Source: Rhodoferax sp. BLA1
GTDB taxonomy: Bacteria; Pseudomonadota; Gammaproteobacteria; Burkholderiales; Burkholderiaceae_C
Direction of reading: 5' to 3'
Assembly (NCBI RefSeq): GCF_013416775.1
Contig: NZ_SZVI01000001.1
Coordinates: 248,001-312,000, forward strand
DNA: 64,000 nt
The notes below the pieces were generated by a model. That model saw only the letters and a list, made by a program, of their open reading frames with translations, was not told the origin of the DNA and made no database searches. The first letter of the stretch is position 1, and each line of letters opens with the position of its first letter. The translations under genes were made by a program, and so were the position numbers. Of this stretch, positions 18,330 through 27,407 are shown piece by piece.

Positions 18330-18514
18330 GAGAAGCTCCAGATCAGAAAGGTGGCAAACCACCGGGGAAACAATAAGGATACTCCGAACCGCCGACTTTA
18401 CCGGGTTGGACTTGTGAGCAAATGTCAGCGGACAGCCTCCACAAGTGGGGAATCCAGCCCCTTAAAATGACCGATTTGACCTTCAGCGGTGCGCTGACTT
18501 TTAAGGAATACACC

Positions 18515-19453
18515 ATGAGCCCCCTTCCCCCCTCGATGTCTGACCGCGACGGCAAAATCTGGATGGACGGTCAGATGGTCGACTGGCGTGACGCCAAGAT
18601 CCATGTGCTGACCCACACCCTGCATTACGGTTGCGGCGCATTTGAAGGGGTGCGGGCTTACAACACGGTCAACGGCCCGGCGATCTTCCGGCTGGCAGAA
18701 CACACCGAGCGCCTGTTCAACAGCGCCAAGATCCTGCGCATGAAGATTCCGTTCACCCCGGAGCAGGTCAACGAAGCCCAGTGCGCTGTGATCCGCGAGA
18801 ACAAACTCGACTCTGGCTACCTGCGCCCGCTGACCTGGATCGGTGACAAAAAACTGGGGGTCTCGCCCAAAGGCAACACCATTCACCTGATGGTCGCCGC
18901 CTGGCCCTGGGGCGCCTACCTCGGTGAAGAAGGCATGAAACGCGGCATCCGCGTCAAGATATCTAGCTACACCCGCCACCACGTCAACATCACCATGACG
19001 CAGGCCAAGGCGGTCAGCAACTACACCAACTCGATCCTGGCCAATATGGAAGCCACCGACGACGGCTACGACGAAGCGATGCTGCTCGACGCCAGCGGTT
19101 TTGTCTCGGAAGGCGCGGGGGAAAACCTGTTCATCGTCAAGGGCGGCGGGGTCTATACCCCTGACCTGTCGGCTGGTGCCCTGAACGGCATCACCCGCAA
19201 CACCATCCTGCACATCTGCAAGGACCTGGGTCTGGAGGTGGTACAAAAACGCATCACCCGCGACGAGGTCTACATCAGCGACGAAGCTTTCTTCACCGGC
19301 ACCGCTGCCGAAGTCACCCCGATCCGCGAAGTCGACCGTCTAGAAATTGGTTGTGGCAGCCGCGGCCCGATCACCGAGAAAATCCAGAGCGCGTTTTTTG
19401 ACATCGTCAACGGCCGCAACCCCAAATACGCCCACTGGCTCACGAAAGTCTGA
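18515..19453 (+). CDS. ilvE: branched-chain amino-acid aminotransferase
   Basis: 312-aa fold-type IV PLP transaminase for the last step of leucine, isoleucine and valine synthesis. Signatures: HTLHYGCGAFEGVRAY near residue 33, the PLP lysine in MTQAKAVSNYTNS (about 162), EGAGENLF near 197 and FFTGTAAEVTPI near 260. Start chosen at 18515 because AAGGA lies eight bases upstream and the protein then has the usual 309-aa length; the frame extends further up without support. Followed after five bases by a zinc-finger gene and then waaF. Confidence 0.95.
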   Translation: MSPLPPSMSDRDGKIWMDGQMVDWRDAKIHVLTHTLHYGCGAFEGVRAYNTVNGPAIFRLAEHTERLFNSAKILRMKIPFTPEQVNEAQCAVIRENKLDSGYLRPLTWIGDKKLGVSPKGNTIHLMVAAWPWGAYLGEEGMKRGIRVKISSYTRHHVNITMTQAKAVSNYTNSILANMEATDDGYDEAMLLDASGFVSEGAGENLFIVKGGGVYTPDLSAGALNGITRNTILHICKDLGLEVVQKRITRDEVYISDEAFFTGTAAEVTPIREVDRLEIGCGSRGPITEKIQSAFFDIVNGRNPKYAHWLTKV

Positions 19454-19458
19454 TCACC

Positions 19459-19662
19459 ATGAGCAAACCTGTTGTCGAACTCCTGGCCAAAGATCTCAAC
19501 CATGCAGGCGGTGTCTACTGCCCCAGCCCGCTGGCCGACATGAAGCAGTGGGACACCCATCCCAAGGTGTACCTGGATGTGGCGCACACCGGCCAAGCCA
19601 AGTGCCCGTACTGCGGCACCGTGTACCAGCTCAAGCCCGGCGAACACGTTCACGGCCACTAA
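19459..19662 (+). CDS. small zinc-finger protein (zf-CHCC, NDUFS6-like)
   Basis: 67-aa protein with the CHCC zinc pattern: VYCPSP (Cys about 20), DVAH (His about 42) and KCPYCG (Cys 48 and 51). The domain resembles the mitochondrial complex I subunit NDUFS6/13 kDa zinc finger and occurs as short proteins next to ilvE and LPS genes in Burkholderiales. It sits five bases after ilvE and presumably shares its transcript. Zinc binding is inferred; function is unknown. Confidence 0.82.
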   Translation: MSKPVVELLAKDLNHAGGVYCPSPLADMKQWDTHPKVYLDVAHTGQAKCPYCGTVYQLKPGEHVHGH

Positions 19663-19766
19663 ATGCCACTCAACGTGGCAGGCGCCACCCCCTTGACGCC
19701 TGACTTGGCAAGGGGCCAGTTGGTGTGCGGATCGAAGCCGCTGAGCACAGCCTTTGAGGTGCTGCC

Positions 19767-20798
19767 GTGAAACCGTCTTCGTCCCCGGTCAAACGCGCCC
19801 TGGTCATTGCCCCGCAATGGATTGGTGACGCGGTCATGACTGAGCCGCTGCTGCGCCGCCTGCAGGCGCGTGGTGAGCGCCTGACTGTGGGTGCCCTGCC
19901 CTGGGTGGCACCGGTGTACCGGGCCATGCCACAGGTGGCCGAGGTGATCGAGTTCCCGTTTGCCCACGGCGGGCTGCAACTGCGTGAGCGGCGGCGGCTG
20001 GCTAAACAGATGGATGGCCAGTTTGATGTGGCCTACATCTGCCCCAACTCATTAAAAAGTGCGTTGCTGCCCTTTCTGGCGGGTATCCCAGAGCGTGTCG
20101 GTTACCTCGGTGAAGCGCGTGTGGGCCTGCTCACGCACCGCATGAAAAACCCGGCCAAGGGCCAGCGCCCGCCGATGGTGGCGTTTTACTCGGCACTCAG
20201 CGGTGAGGGTGATGTGGCCAGCGACCAACCCCGCCTACACCTGGATACCACCGAGGCCGATGCCTGCTTGTCTGCGTTGGGGCTGCAACGCAATGGCTAT
20301 TACGTGATGGCCCCTGGCGCCGAATACGGCCCGGCCAAACGCTGGCCAACCTCGCACTTTGCCGAGCTGGCACGCCAGCTCAAAAAACCGGTGGTGCTTC
20401 TGGGCTCGGGTAAAGAAGCGGACTTGTGTGCCGAGATCGCGCAAGCCTGCCAAGCTGCTGACGGCAGCAGCCAAGCCACGATCCTGAACTTGGCAGGCAA
20501 AACCTCGCTGGCCCAGGCGTTGTGCCTGATCAGCGCCACCCAGGGCCTGATCAGCAACGACTCGGGTCTGATGCATGTGGGCGCCGGGTTTGGCGTGCCA
20601 CAGGTGGCGATTTTTGGCTCCAGCAGCCCCTTGCACACGCCCCCGCTCAATGCGGCAGCGCATGTTTTGTGGCTCAAGAATGACCCCGCGTACCAACCAC
20701 CGCTGGACTGCGCGCCGTGTTTTGAGCGCGTCTGCCCGCTGGGCCACACCCGCTGCCTGAACGACATCGACGCAGCCAGGGCACTTGCTTTTTTATAG
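19767..20798 (+). CDS. waaF: ADP-heptose:LPS heptosyltransferase II
   Basis: 343-aa GT9-family glycosyltransferase adding the second heptose to the LPS inner core in the cytoplasm. Family features: IAPQWIGDAVMTEPLL at the N-terminus, a Rossmann C-terminal domain with MAPGAEYGPAKRWP and SNDSGLMHVGAGFGVPQVAIFGSSSP, and the PPLDCAPCFERVCPLGH end. It follows ilvE and the zinc-finger gene in one direction. Its TAG stop lies inside a dispersed repeat (20793-20840), so the last residue or two are repeat-encoded. Confidence 0.92.
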   Translation: MKPSSSPVKRALVIAPQWIGDAVMTEPLLRRLQARGERLTVGALPWVAPVYRAMPQVAEVIEFPFAHGGLQLRERRRLAKQMDGQFDVAYICPNSLKSALLPFLAGIPERVGYLGEARVGLLTHRMKNPAKGQRPPMVAFYSALSGEGDVASDQPRLHLDTTEADACLSALGLQRNGYYVMAPGAEYGPAKRWPTSHFAELARQLKKPVVLLGSGKEADLCAEIAQACQAADGSSQATILNLAGKTSLAQALCLISATQGLISNDSGLMHVGAGFGVPQVAIFGSSSPLHTPPLNAAAHVLWLKNDPAYQPPLDCAPCFERVCPLGHTRCLNDIDAARALAFL

Positions 20799-20840
20799 CT
20801 GCTAGCCCTTTTCTCAAAAGGGCTAGAGGCCATTTTGATG
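20793..20840 (+). repeat. dispersed repeat family 1, copy 4, at the waaF 3' end
   Basis: Contains ATAGCTG, then CTAGCCCTTTT, a CTC loop and AAAAGGGCTAG, which form an 11-bp perfect stem, then AGGCCATTTTGATG. It can fold in RNA from either strand and may end or stabilise the waaF transcript. Confidence 0.8.
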
Positions 20841-20884
20841 TCAATCCGGCAGATCAAGCTGGGTGACAGCGCCCGCGTTGAGGC

Positions 20885-20910
20885 AAAAAAAAGCCACCCG
20901 AAGGTGGCTT
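20885..20910 (-). terminator. intrinsic terminator
   Basis: On the minus strand an 8-bp stem AAGCCACC/GGTGGCTT with a TTCG loop runs into eight T residues. It would end transcripts of the two-component operon at 21109-23189, about 200 bp past its last gene. A second hairpin GTTCCC/GGGAAC lies just before it at 20916-20933. Confidence 0.85.
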
Positions 20911-20933
20911 GTAAAGTTCCCCCGAGAGGGAAC

Positions 20934-21108
20934 GTCGTTGGAAACCTTGCAAAACTGAAAACACCAAACGATCTTTCCAGGAGTTTTGCTTCAAGACTGT
21001 GACAGCAGTGGGGTGAACTTTACAGACTTGACACAGTCTTGGGTATCCCCCATTTGGGGGATATTGCGCGTTTTTCTGCAGAAAAATTGACTATTTTGCA
21101 AGCAAACG
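20934..21108 (-). other. structured 3' region, possible small RNA
   Basis: No protein gene is supported. The minus-strand transcript would contain a perfect ATCCCCC/GGGGGAT-type hairpin at 21045-21062 followed by two more stems ending in the terminator at 20885. This could be an ordinary 3' UTR or the body of a small RNA made with its own promoter; I see no convincing promoter. Confidence 0.3.
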
Positions 21109-22479
21109 TTAATTTTTTGGGGTTTGCAAGGGCAACTCAATGACAAAACAGGCGCCGCCCTCGGGTCGCGCTTCGCAAAACACGCGGCCACCGTGGCGCT
21201 CAGCGATGGATTTCACCAGTGCCAGACCCAAGCCCACCCCACCGTCACGTTCGGTGGCGCCGGGCAGGCGGTAAAACGGCTCAAAAATGCGCTCACGTAA
21301 CTCAGGCGGCACGCCCGGCCCCTGGTCACACACCCGGATCTGCGCCAGGGTGCTGGTTTGCAACAGGCTCAGACTGACCTCCCCTGCGGCATGGCGGCGC
21401 GCATTCTCCAGCAGGTTGCGCACCGCACGGCGCAGCAGCTTGGCCACCCCCTGCACCGGCAACTCCTGAAACGCGGGGCCACCACCGTCTGCGGCATCCT
21501 TCTCGGGCAACAGCAGCTCAGCGTTGACGCGGGCACACTCCTCGGCCGCCAGGCCCACCAGATCCACCGACTCCACCGTCCCCATGTCACTTTGGCGCGC
21601 ATCGAGTCGGCTGGCCAGCAAAATCTCTTCAATCAGCTGGTCCAGCTCGTTGATGTTGCGGGCAATTTCGCTCTTGAAGGCAGCCGAGGCGCTGGGGCCC
21701 AGCAGCTCCAGGCCCATGCGGATACGGGTCAAGGGGGAGCGCAGCTCATGCGAGGCATTGGCCAACAGGGATTTTTGTGAGGCCAGCAAAGCCTCGTGCG
21801 ACTTCACCAGGGTTTCGACCCGCTCGGCAGCCTGGTTAAAACGTTTGGCGAGAAAAGCCACCTCATCCGAACCCGCCTCAGGCACACGGGTCGACAGGTT
21901 GCCCTCACCCCACTGCTGCACTCCGTCTTGCAGGCGCTCCAGCCGTCGTGTCAGGGTGCGCACAATCGGGTAAGTGGCCAGAGCCACCGCAATGCCCACC
22001 CAGACCAGCATCCAGGCAAAACCGAAGGGCGGGCGGCTCCAGACAGAAGGTGGTGGGCGCGTAAGACGCATGCGCATGGTTTGCCCGTCGCGCATGCGCA
22101 CGACAAATTCGGGGCTTGCCGGGCGATCAGGCTCAGCTTCCGAGGACGCCGCAGCCTCCTCCGGGGCCAGAGCGCGGGGCTCAGCGCCGGACTCATCGCT
22201 GGCAGGTCCGACGGCCGCAACAGCCTGGTCAGACGGCTCGGCTTGCTGCCGCGCCTCACGAGCGGCACGGCGCTGCTCACGCCACTCGCGACTGGACAGA
22301 TCATCCGGCAGGTGGTGTGGCCGCCCCCGACCAATGATCAGCCCAGCCTCGTCACTCACCACCACCTCGCGCGGTGGCGGGTCAGCTGACATGCGCCAGA
22401 TCCAGCCCACCAGCAAGATCAGCACCGCCACGGCCAACACCACCGCGAGCCAGATGCGAACGTAGAGCTTCTGGAACAT
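21109..22479 (-). CDS. sensor histidine kinase (CpxA/RstB-like)
   Basis: 456-aa inner-membrane kinase. Transmembrane helix at 8-28; a periplasmic region of about 120 residues, unusually rich in A, E, P and S in its centre; second helix at about 160-180; HAMP domain; HisKA with histidine in ANASHELRSPLTRIR (about 250); ATPase domain with RNLLENARRHA, DQGPGVPPE and GGVGLGLALVKSIAERHGG. The ATG overlaps the response-regulator stop by one base (TGATG). The signal is not evident. Confidence 0.88.
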   Translation of the reverse strand: MFQKLYVRIWLAVVLAVAVLILLVGWIWRMSADPPPREVVVSDEAGLIIGRGRPHHLPDDLSSREWREQRRAAREARQQAEPSDQAVAAVGPASDESGAEPRALAPEEAAASSEAEPDRPASPEFVVRMRDGQTMRMRLTRPPPSVWSRPPFGFAWMLVWVGIAVALATYPIVRTLTRRLERLQDGVQQWGEGNLSTRVPEAGSDEVAFLAKRFNQAAERVETLVKSHEALLASQKSLLANASHELRSPLTRIRMGLELLGPSASAAFKSEIARNINELDQLIEEILLASRLDARQSDMGTVESVDLVGLAAEECARVNAELLLPEKDAADGGGPAFQELPVQGVAKLLRRAVRNLLENARRHAAGEVSLSLLQTSTLAQIRVCDQGPGVPPELRERIFEPFYRLPGATERDGGVGLGLALVKSIAERHGGRVFCEARPEGGACFVIELPLQTPKN

Positions 22480-23189
22480 CAGTCTTGCTGCCGGGCAAAG
22501 ACGTAACCCACCCCACGCACCGTCAGGATGCGTTTGGGGTCTTTGGCGTCGAGTTCAATGGCGGCGCGGATGCGGCCCATGTGCACGTCGATCGAGCGGT
22601 CAAACGCGTCAAGCTCGCGCCCGCGTACCGCCTCCATGATCTGGTCGCGGGTCAACACCCGCCCGGCCCGCTCGGCCAGGGCCACCAGCAGGTCAAACTG
22701 GTAGGAAGTCAACTCGCAGGGCTCACCGCTGACGCTCACCACACGCGCGTCGCGGTCAATTTCCAGCGAGCCAAAACGCAGCAGACTGGTGGCCACCGGC
22801 TGGGCGCCTTCGACATGACGGCGCAACACCGCGCGGATACGCGCCAGCAGTTCGCGCGGCTCAAAGGGTTTGGGCAGGTAGTCGTCGGCGCCCATTTCCA
22901 GGCCAATGATGCGGTCCATCGGGTCGCCCTTGGCGGTGAGCATCAGCACCGGTGTGGTCGCCAGCGCGCCGGGCAAGGCACGGATGCGGCGGCACACTTC
23001 GAGGCCGTCCATGTCGGGCAGCATCAGGTCCAGAATCACCAGGTGCGGCGGCTTGCCTTGCAACGCGGTCAACCCGCTTTGGCCATCTCCCGCATGGGCC
23101 ACGGTGTAGCCGGACTGGCCCAGATACTCGCAGACCATGTTGGCCAGGCGGGCATCGTCTTCAATCATCAAAAGGTGTTGGTTCATCAT
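22479..23189 (-). CDS. OmpR-family response regulator
   Basis: 236-aa regulator for the adjacent kinase. Receiver domain (1-120): IEDD acidic pair, phosphorylated aspartate in LVILDLMLPDMDGLEV (about 54), TAKGDPMD and the lysine in YLPKPFEPRELL. Winged helix (135-232): LTSYQFDLLVALAERAGRVLTRDQIM and a DVHMGRIRAAIE-type recognition helix. Closest overall to RstA/OmpR regulators; target genes cannot be read from the window. First gene of the operon, with about 100 bp to the ampG end. Confidence 0.9.
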   Translation of the reverse strand: MMNQHLLMIEDDARLANMVCEYLGQSGYTVAHAGDGQSGLTALQGKPPHLVILDLMLPDMDGLEVCRRIRALPGALATTPVLMLTAKGDPMDRIIGLEMGADDYLPKPFEPRELLARIRAVLRRHVEGAQPVATSLLRFGSLEIDRDARVVSVSGEPCELTSYQFDLLVALAERAGRVLTRDQIMEAVRGRELDAFDRSIDVHMGRIRAAIELDAKDPKRILTVRGVGYVFARQQD

Positions 23190-23270
23190 GGCAGTCTAGT
23201 TAGCCAGCGCTTCGCAGGCTTGAAGTGTGCGTAAAGATAGGTAAACACGCCGACATAAATATTTCAAAAT

Positions 23271-23315
23271 AAATAGCTATAAACCCTTTATTCATAAGGG
23301 CTAGAGGCCACTTTG
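23271..23315 (+). repeat. dispersed repeat family 1, copy 5, at the ampG 3' end
   Basis: AAATAGCTAT, AAACCCTTTATTCATAAGGG and CTAGAGGCCACTTTGA: the most typical copy in the window. The ampG stop codon (23288-23290) and its last eight or so codons lie inside the element. Confidence 0.85.
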
Positions 23316-24628
23316 AGCCTTGAGGCCAGCCACACCAGCAGCAACACCGGCACACCCAGCAAAGCGGTTGCGACAAAAAAGCTCGGGTAACCAAAGCTGT
23401 CCACATAACGCCCCGAATAACCCGCCAGAAACTTCGGCAGCAAGAGCATCATGGAGCTGAACAACGCGTACTGGGTGGCCGAATACGCCACATTGGTCAG
23501 ACTCGACAGGTAGGCAATGAACGCCGCCGACGCCATGCCACCGGCCAGGTTATCGGCCGAAATCACCACAATCAACCAGCTCAGGTCGTGCCCCAGGGTG
23601 CTCAGATACGCAAACAGCAGGTTGCTGGCGGCACTGAGCACCGCGCCCAGCATCAGCACCCGCATCACCCCCAGCCTCATGGACAAGACACCACCAACAA
23701 ACGCGCCCACCAGGGTCATGATCACACCAAACACTTTGGTCACCGCAGCCACCTCGTCCTTGCTGTAACCCATGTCCACATAAAACGGGTTGGCCATGAT
23801 GCCCATCACCACGTCGCTGATGCGGTAGGTGGCGATCAGCGCCAAAATCAGCGCAGCCTGCCAGCCAAAACGGCTCAAGAAATCGGCAAACGGCGCCACC
23901 AGCGCGCCGTGCAGCCAATCGGTCAGGTTTTTGCTGGGCGGCAAAACTCGGCGCAGGGGTTCGTCCGACAGCAGCACCGTCAACACCCCCAGCAACATGC
24001 TGGCCGCCATCACCAGGTAGGCGGTCTGCCAGGCGCTTTGCTGGTAACCCAGCACACCGTCAGGCTGGGCCCGTGCCGCCACCCACAAGACACCGGCACC
24101 GGCCCAGATCATGGCCAGGCGGTAACCGGTCTGGTAGGACGCAGCGAGTGCGGCCTGCCGGTCCACATCGGCCGACTCGATGCGAAACGCATCCAGCGCA
24201 ATGTCCTGCGTGGCCGAGCCAAAAGCCACCGCCAGCGCACCCCACACCACCGGCGCCAGCGCCACTTGCGGGTCGTTGAAACTCATGGCCACCAGCCCGG
24301 TCAGGATCGCCAGCTGTGACAGCAGCAGCCAGCTGCGCCTGCGCCCAAGCCAACGCGTCAGCAACGGGATCGGTAGCCTATCCACCAGCGGCGCCCAGAC
24401 CCATTTAAAGGCATAGGCCAGGCCGACCCAGCTCAGGTAACCGATGGTGGTGCGGTCGATGCCCGCCTCACGCAACCAGAAACTCAGCGTGCCCAACACC
24501 AGCAACAGCGGCAGGCCTGCCGAAAATCCCAGCAGCAGCATACGCAGCGAAGCCGGTTCCAGATACACCTTCAGGGTGGCCAGCCAGCCCACAGGCTTGG
24601 GTGTGGCGCTTGAGTCGTTCAAAGTCAT
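23288..24628 (-). CDS. ampG: muropeptide permease AmpG (MFS)
   Basis: 446-aa inner-membrane protein with about 12-14 helices that imports anhydro-muropeptides for cell-wall recycling. Family features: LLLGFSAGLPLLLVLGTLSFWLREAG at residues 31-57, WAPLVDRLPIP, LGRRRSWLL and SATQDIALDAFRIE. The ATG at 24628 follows the family; 13 more residues would be added by the frame to 24667. The C-terminal residues SSPYE are encoded by a dispersed repeat. No ampC or nagZ gene is adjacent. Confidence 0.9.
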   Translation of the reverse strand: MTLNDSSATPKPVGWLATLKVYLEPASLRMLLLGFSAGLPLLLVLGTLSFWLREAGIDRTTIGYLSWVGLAYAFKWVWAPLVDRLPIPLLTRWLGRRRSWLLLSQLAILTGLVAMSFNDPQVALAPVVWGALAVAFGSATQDIALDAFRIESADVDRQAALAASYQTGYRLAMIWAGAGVLWVAARAQPDGVLGYQQSAWQTAYLVMAASMLLGVLTVLLSDEPLRRVLPPSKNLTDWLHGALVAPFADFLSRFGWQAALILALIATYRISDVVMGIMANPFYVDMGYSKDEVAAVTKVFGVIMTLVGAFVGGVLSMRLGVMRVLMLGAVLSAASNLLFAYLSTLGHDLSWLIVVISADNLAGGMASAAFIAYLSSLTNVAYSATQYALFSSMMLLLPKFLAGYSGRYVDSFGYPSFFVATALLGVPVLLLVWLASRLKVASSPYE

Positions 24629-24689
24629 CGCGGCATGATAGCGGGGCGACAACAGCACCCTATGCACCTCGGGTGTCTAAAATTTCCGC

Positions 24690-25880
24690 ATGTCACTCCA
24701 CACAATGCGTCTGTTTTTCCTCGGTGACGGAAGACAGGTCTCGCAACCCATCGTCTGGCTGATCGGTTTTTTTGCCTTCTTGAACGTTTATGCCATCCAG
24801 GCCGTGCTGCCGATGGTGATGAGCGACTTTGCCGCCTCGCCGTTGCAAGCCGGCCTGACCGTGGGCGCCACGGTGCTGGCGGTGGGGCTGATCTCACCCT
24901 TCATCGGCATGCTCTCAGACGCGGTGGGGCGCAGGAATGTGATCTGTGTCTCGCTGTTTGCGCTGACGCTGCCCACCGCACTGATTCCGCTGACACAGGG
25001 GCTGAACGCCTTGATCACCCTGCGCTTTTTGCAGGGGCTGGCCATTCCCGGCATTGTGGTGGTGCTGATTGCCTACATTGGCGAAGAGTTTCGCGGTGGT
25101 GGTTTGGCACGCATGATGTCGATTTATGTCGGCGGCACGGTGATGGGCGGTTTTTGCGGGCGGTTTATCACCGGGCACGCGGGGCATTGGCTGGGCTGGC
25201 GCGGCGCCTTTGTGGTGCTAGCCGCCATGACCTTGTTGGGTGCGCTGCTGGTGTGGTGGCGTCTGCCTGCCTCGCGCCACTTTGTGCCCAACCGACAGGT
25301 CAAGGGCGCGTTCACCACCCTGTGGCGGCATCTGCATAACCAGCGCCTGATGGCCTCTTGCGCCGTGGGTTTTTGTGTGTTGTTCTCGCTGGTGGGCACC
25401 TTCACCTACGTCAACCTGCATCTGGCGGCGGCACCGTTTCACCTGTCGTCGGCCGGGCTGGCCAATGTGTTTGCGGTCTATCTGGTGGGGGTGCTGGTGA
25501 CGCCGATGACCAGCCGCCATCTGGAGCGGCTGGGTTTCATGAAAGCGCTGCTGTGGGCTTTGGCCACCTCCGCCAGCGGTCTGCTGATGACGCTGGTGCC
25601 ATCGCTGCCGGTGATTGTGATCGGCTTGGCGGTGTGTTCCAGCGGTGTCTTTTTGTGCCAGTCAGCCACCATCAGCACCCTGGCCAAAGACGTGACCGAG
25701 GGGCGATCCCTGGCCACCGGCATTTACTACATGAGCTACTACGCGGGTGGTGCGGTCGGCACCTGGGGTGCGGGTCTGGCTTATGAAGCCTGGGGCTGGA
25801 GCGGCTCGGTGTTGACCATCGCGGCCGTTCAGGCACTGGCGGCTGCCATCGTGCTCGGGATGTGGCGCAGAGCCAGCTGA
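24690..25880 (+). CDS. MFS transporter, 12-helix exporter type
   Basis: 396-aa membrane protein. MFS motif A appears as GMLSDAVGRRNVI near residue 73 and the N-terminal half has FFAFLNVYAIQAVLPMV. A second-half motif YMSYYAGGAVGTWGAG near residue 350 resembles the YnfM/arabinose-efflux group. Substrate unknown. It is divergent from ampG with about 60 bp between starts and convergent with the next MFS gene. Confidence 0.8.
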   Translation: MSLHTMRLFFLGDGRQVSQPIVWLIGFFAFLNVYAIQAVLPMVMSDFAASPLQAGLTVGATVLAVGLISPFIGMLSDAVGRRNVICVSLFALTLPTALIPLTQGLNALITLRFLQGLAIPGIVVVLIAYIGEEFRGGGLARMMSIYVGGTVMGGFCGRFITGHAGHWLGWRGAFVVLAAMTLLGALLVWWRLPASRHFVPNRQVKGAFTTLWRHLHNQRLMASCAVGFCVLFSLVGTFTYVNLHLAAAPFHLSSAGLANVFAVYLVGVLVTPMTSRHLERLGFMKALLWALATSASGLLMTLVPSLPVIVIGLAVCSSGVFLCQSATISTLAKDVTEGRSLATGIYYMSYYAGGAVGTWGAGLAYEAWGWSGSVLTIAAVQALAAAIVLGMWRRAS

Positions 25881-25906
25881 GGCCCTCAAGGTGTTTGGCC
25901 TTTGGG

Positions 25907-27292
25907 TCAGGCTTTGGCAGGCGCCAAGGCCGCGCCACTTTTGCGCAAAGCCAGGGCCAGCAGCAACATCACGGCCATCAACACCGCCACCACCTCATAA
26001 GCCACACTAAAGCCCTCTGCCCCCTGGCCACTGAAGTCGGCCAGAGCCCCAATCGCGGCAGCCGACAACAAGGTGCCAATGCTGGTACAGATGTTGATCA
26101 AGCCCTGGGCGGTGCCGCGAAAGGCCAGCGGCGCCTCTTCAATGGCGATGGTGCGCAGCGCCCCACTCACCACCACCCCCACACCCAAGCCCACCGGCAT
26201 GGTGGCCAACAGGAAACCCCACAAGCCAAAGCCGGTGTAGGCACACGCACCGTACCCCAGACTGAGCAGGGCAAAACCAGCCACGATCAACACGCGCGCG
26301 CCCAGGCGATTGAGCAAACGCCCGGCGCCCATGGAGCCGATGATCGAACACAGCACCATCGGCAGCAGCACAAAACCGGCGTTCTGCCGCGCCACCGCAT
26401 ACGCCAAGGTGGCGATGGAGGTCAAGAAGACCACGCTGCCCATGCCAAAACCGGCCCCCAGCGTCAAAAAATAGGTCAGTGACAGCTGCCGGTTGGCAAA
26501 CATCGAGATCGGAATCAGCGGCTGCTCGGCACGCTTTTCCACCCACAGGAACAAGGGCAACAAGACGACCAGGGCGGCCAGGGTGAAGGGCCAGACACGC
26601 AGCCCGGTCATGTCGTCCAGCACCCGTGTGACACTGAGCACCAAGGCCGACAACAACAGGAACAGCACCACAATGCCACGCCAGTCCAGCGCAGGCAACA
26701 CACCTGCCGGGCGCTGGGTGGGCAAGGCACGCGCGCCCAGAAACAGCACATAGGCCGCAATCGGCAGGTTGGCCAGGAAAATCCAGTGCCAGTCCAGCGC
26801 CACCATCACCAGACCGGCCAGCGGCGGGCCCAGCACAAAGGCCATGCCATAGGTGGCACCAATCAGCCCCAGCGCGCGGCCACGCTCCTTGGGCGGCAAG
26901 GCGTCGGCAATCACCGCACTGGCGGTGGGAATGATGCCGCCACCACCGACGCCCTGGATCACTCGGCCCAGCACCACCGCCCAGAAGGTGGGCGCCAGCG
27001 CAATCACCAGGGAGCCCAGGGCAAACAGCGAGATGCTGATCAGGTAGATGGGGCGACGGCCATAGCGGTCACCCAGGCTGGCCAGCGGCGCGGTGCTGCA
27101 CAGCGAGGCCAGGATGAACGCAATCATCACCAGGCCCACACGCCGGTTGTCGATCTGGAAAGCCTCCCGAAGCGCGGGGATGGCGGGTGCAATGATGGCG
27201 GTGTCCAAGGCCGACATGAAAACACCAATAAACAGCACCGTCATCAGTCGCCGGTACGCTGGTGTACCGGCCGGGATGGAAACAGACGACAT
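25907..27292 (-). CDS. MFS drug-type exporter
   Basis: About 461-aa membrane protein with about 14 hydrophobic segments. It shows an acidic residue in helix 1 (FMSALDTAIIAPAIP), motif A (SLGDRYGRRPIYL) and the antiporter motif C (GMAFVLGPPLAG), as in EmrB/QacA-type multidrug exporters. Start uncertain: ATG 27292 follows GAGTGGGG, ATG 27307 would add five residues. It lies just before the nif genes but nothing links it to nitrogen fixation. Confidence 0.78.
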   Translation of the reverse strand: MSSVSIPAGTPAYRRLMTVLFIGVFMSALDTAIIAPAIPALREAFQIDNRRVGLVMIAFILASLCSTAPLASLGDRYGRRPIYLISISLFALGSLVIALAPTFWAVVLGRVIQGVGGGGIIPTASAVIADALPPKERGRALGLIGATYGMAFVLGPPLAGLVMVALDWHWIFLANLPIAAYVLFLGARALPTQRPAGVLPALDWRGIVVLFLLLSALVLSVTRVLDDMTGLRVWPFTLAALVVLLPLFLWVEKRAEQPLIPISMFANRQLSLTYFLTLGAGFGMGSVVFLTSIATLAYAVARQNAGFVLLPMVLCSIIGSMGAGRLLNRLGARVLIVAGFALLSLGYGACAYTGFGLWGFLLATMPVGLGVGVVVSGALRTIAIEEAPLAFRGTAQGLINICTSIGTLLSAAAIGALADFSGQGAEGFSVAYEVVAVLMAVMLLLALALRKSGAALAPAKA

Positions 27293-27407
27293 CAAAACCC
27301 CACTCATTACAAACAAGCCATTCGAAAAGCTGGCAGTGTATAGTTTTTGGGCGTTTTGATTCCTCAGCACCCGCTGTGCCCTGTTGGCGCGAAGATGCCG
27401 TGCAGAC

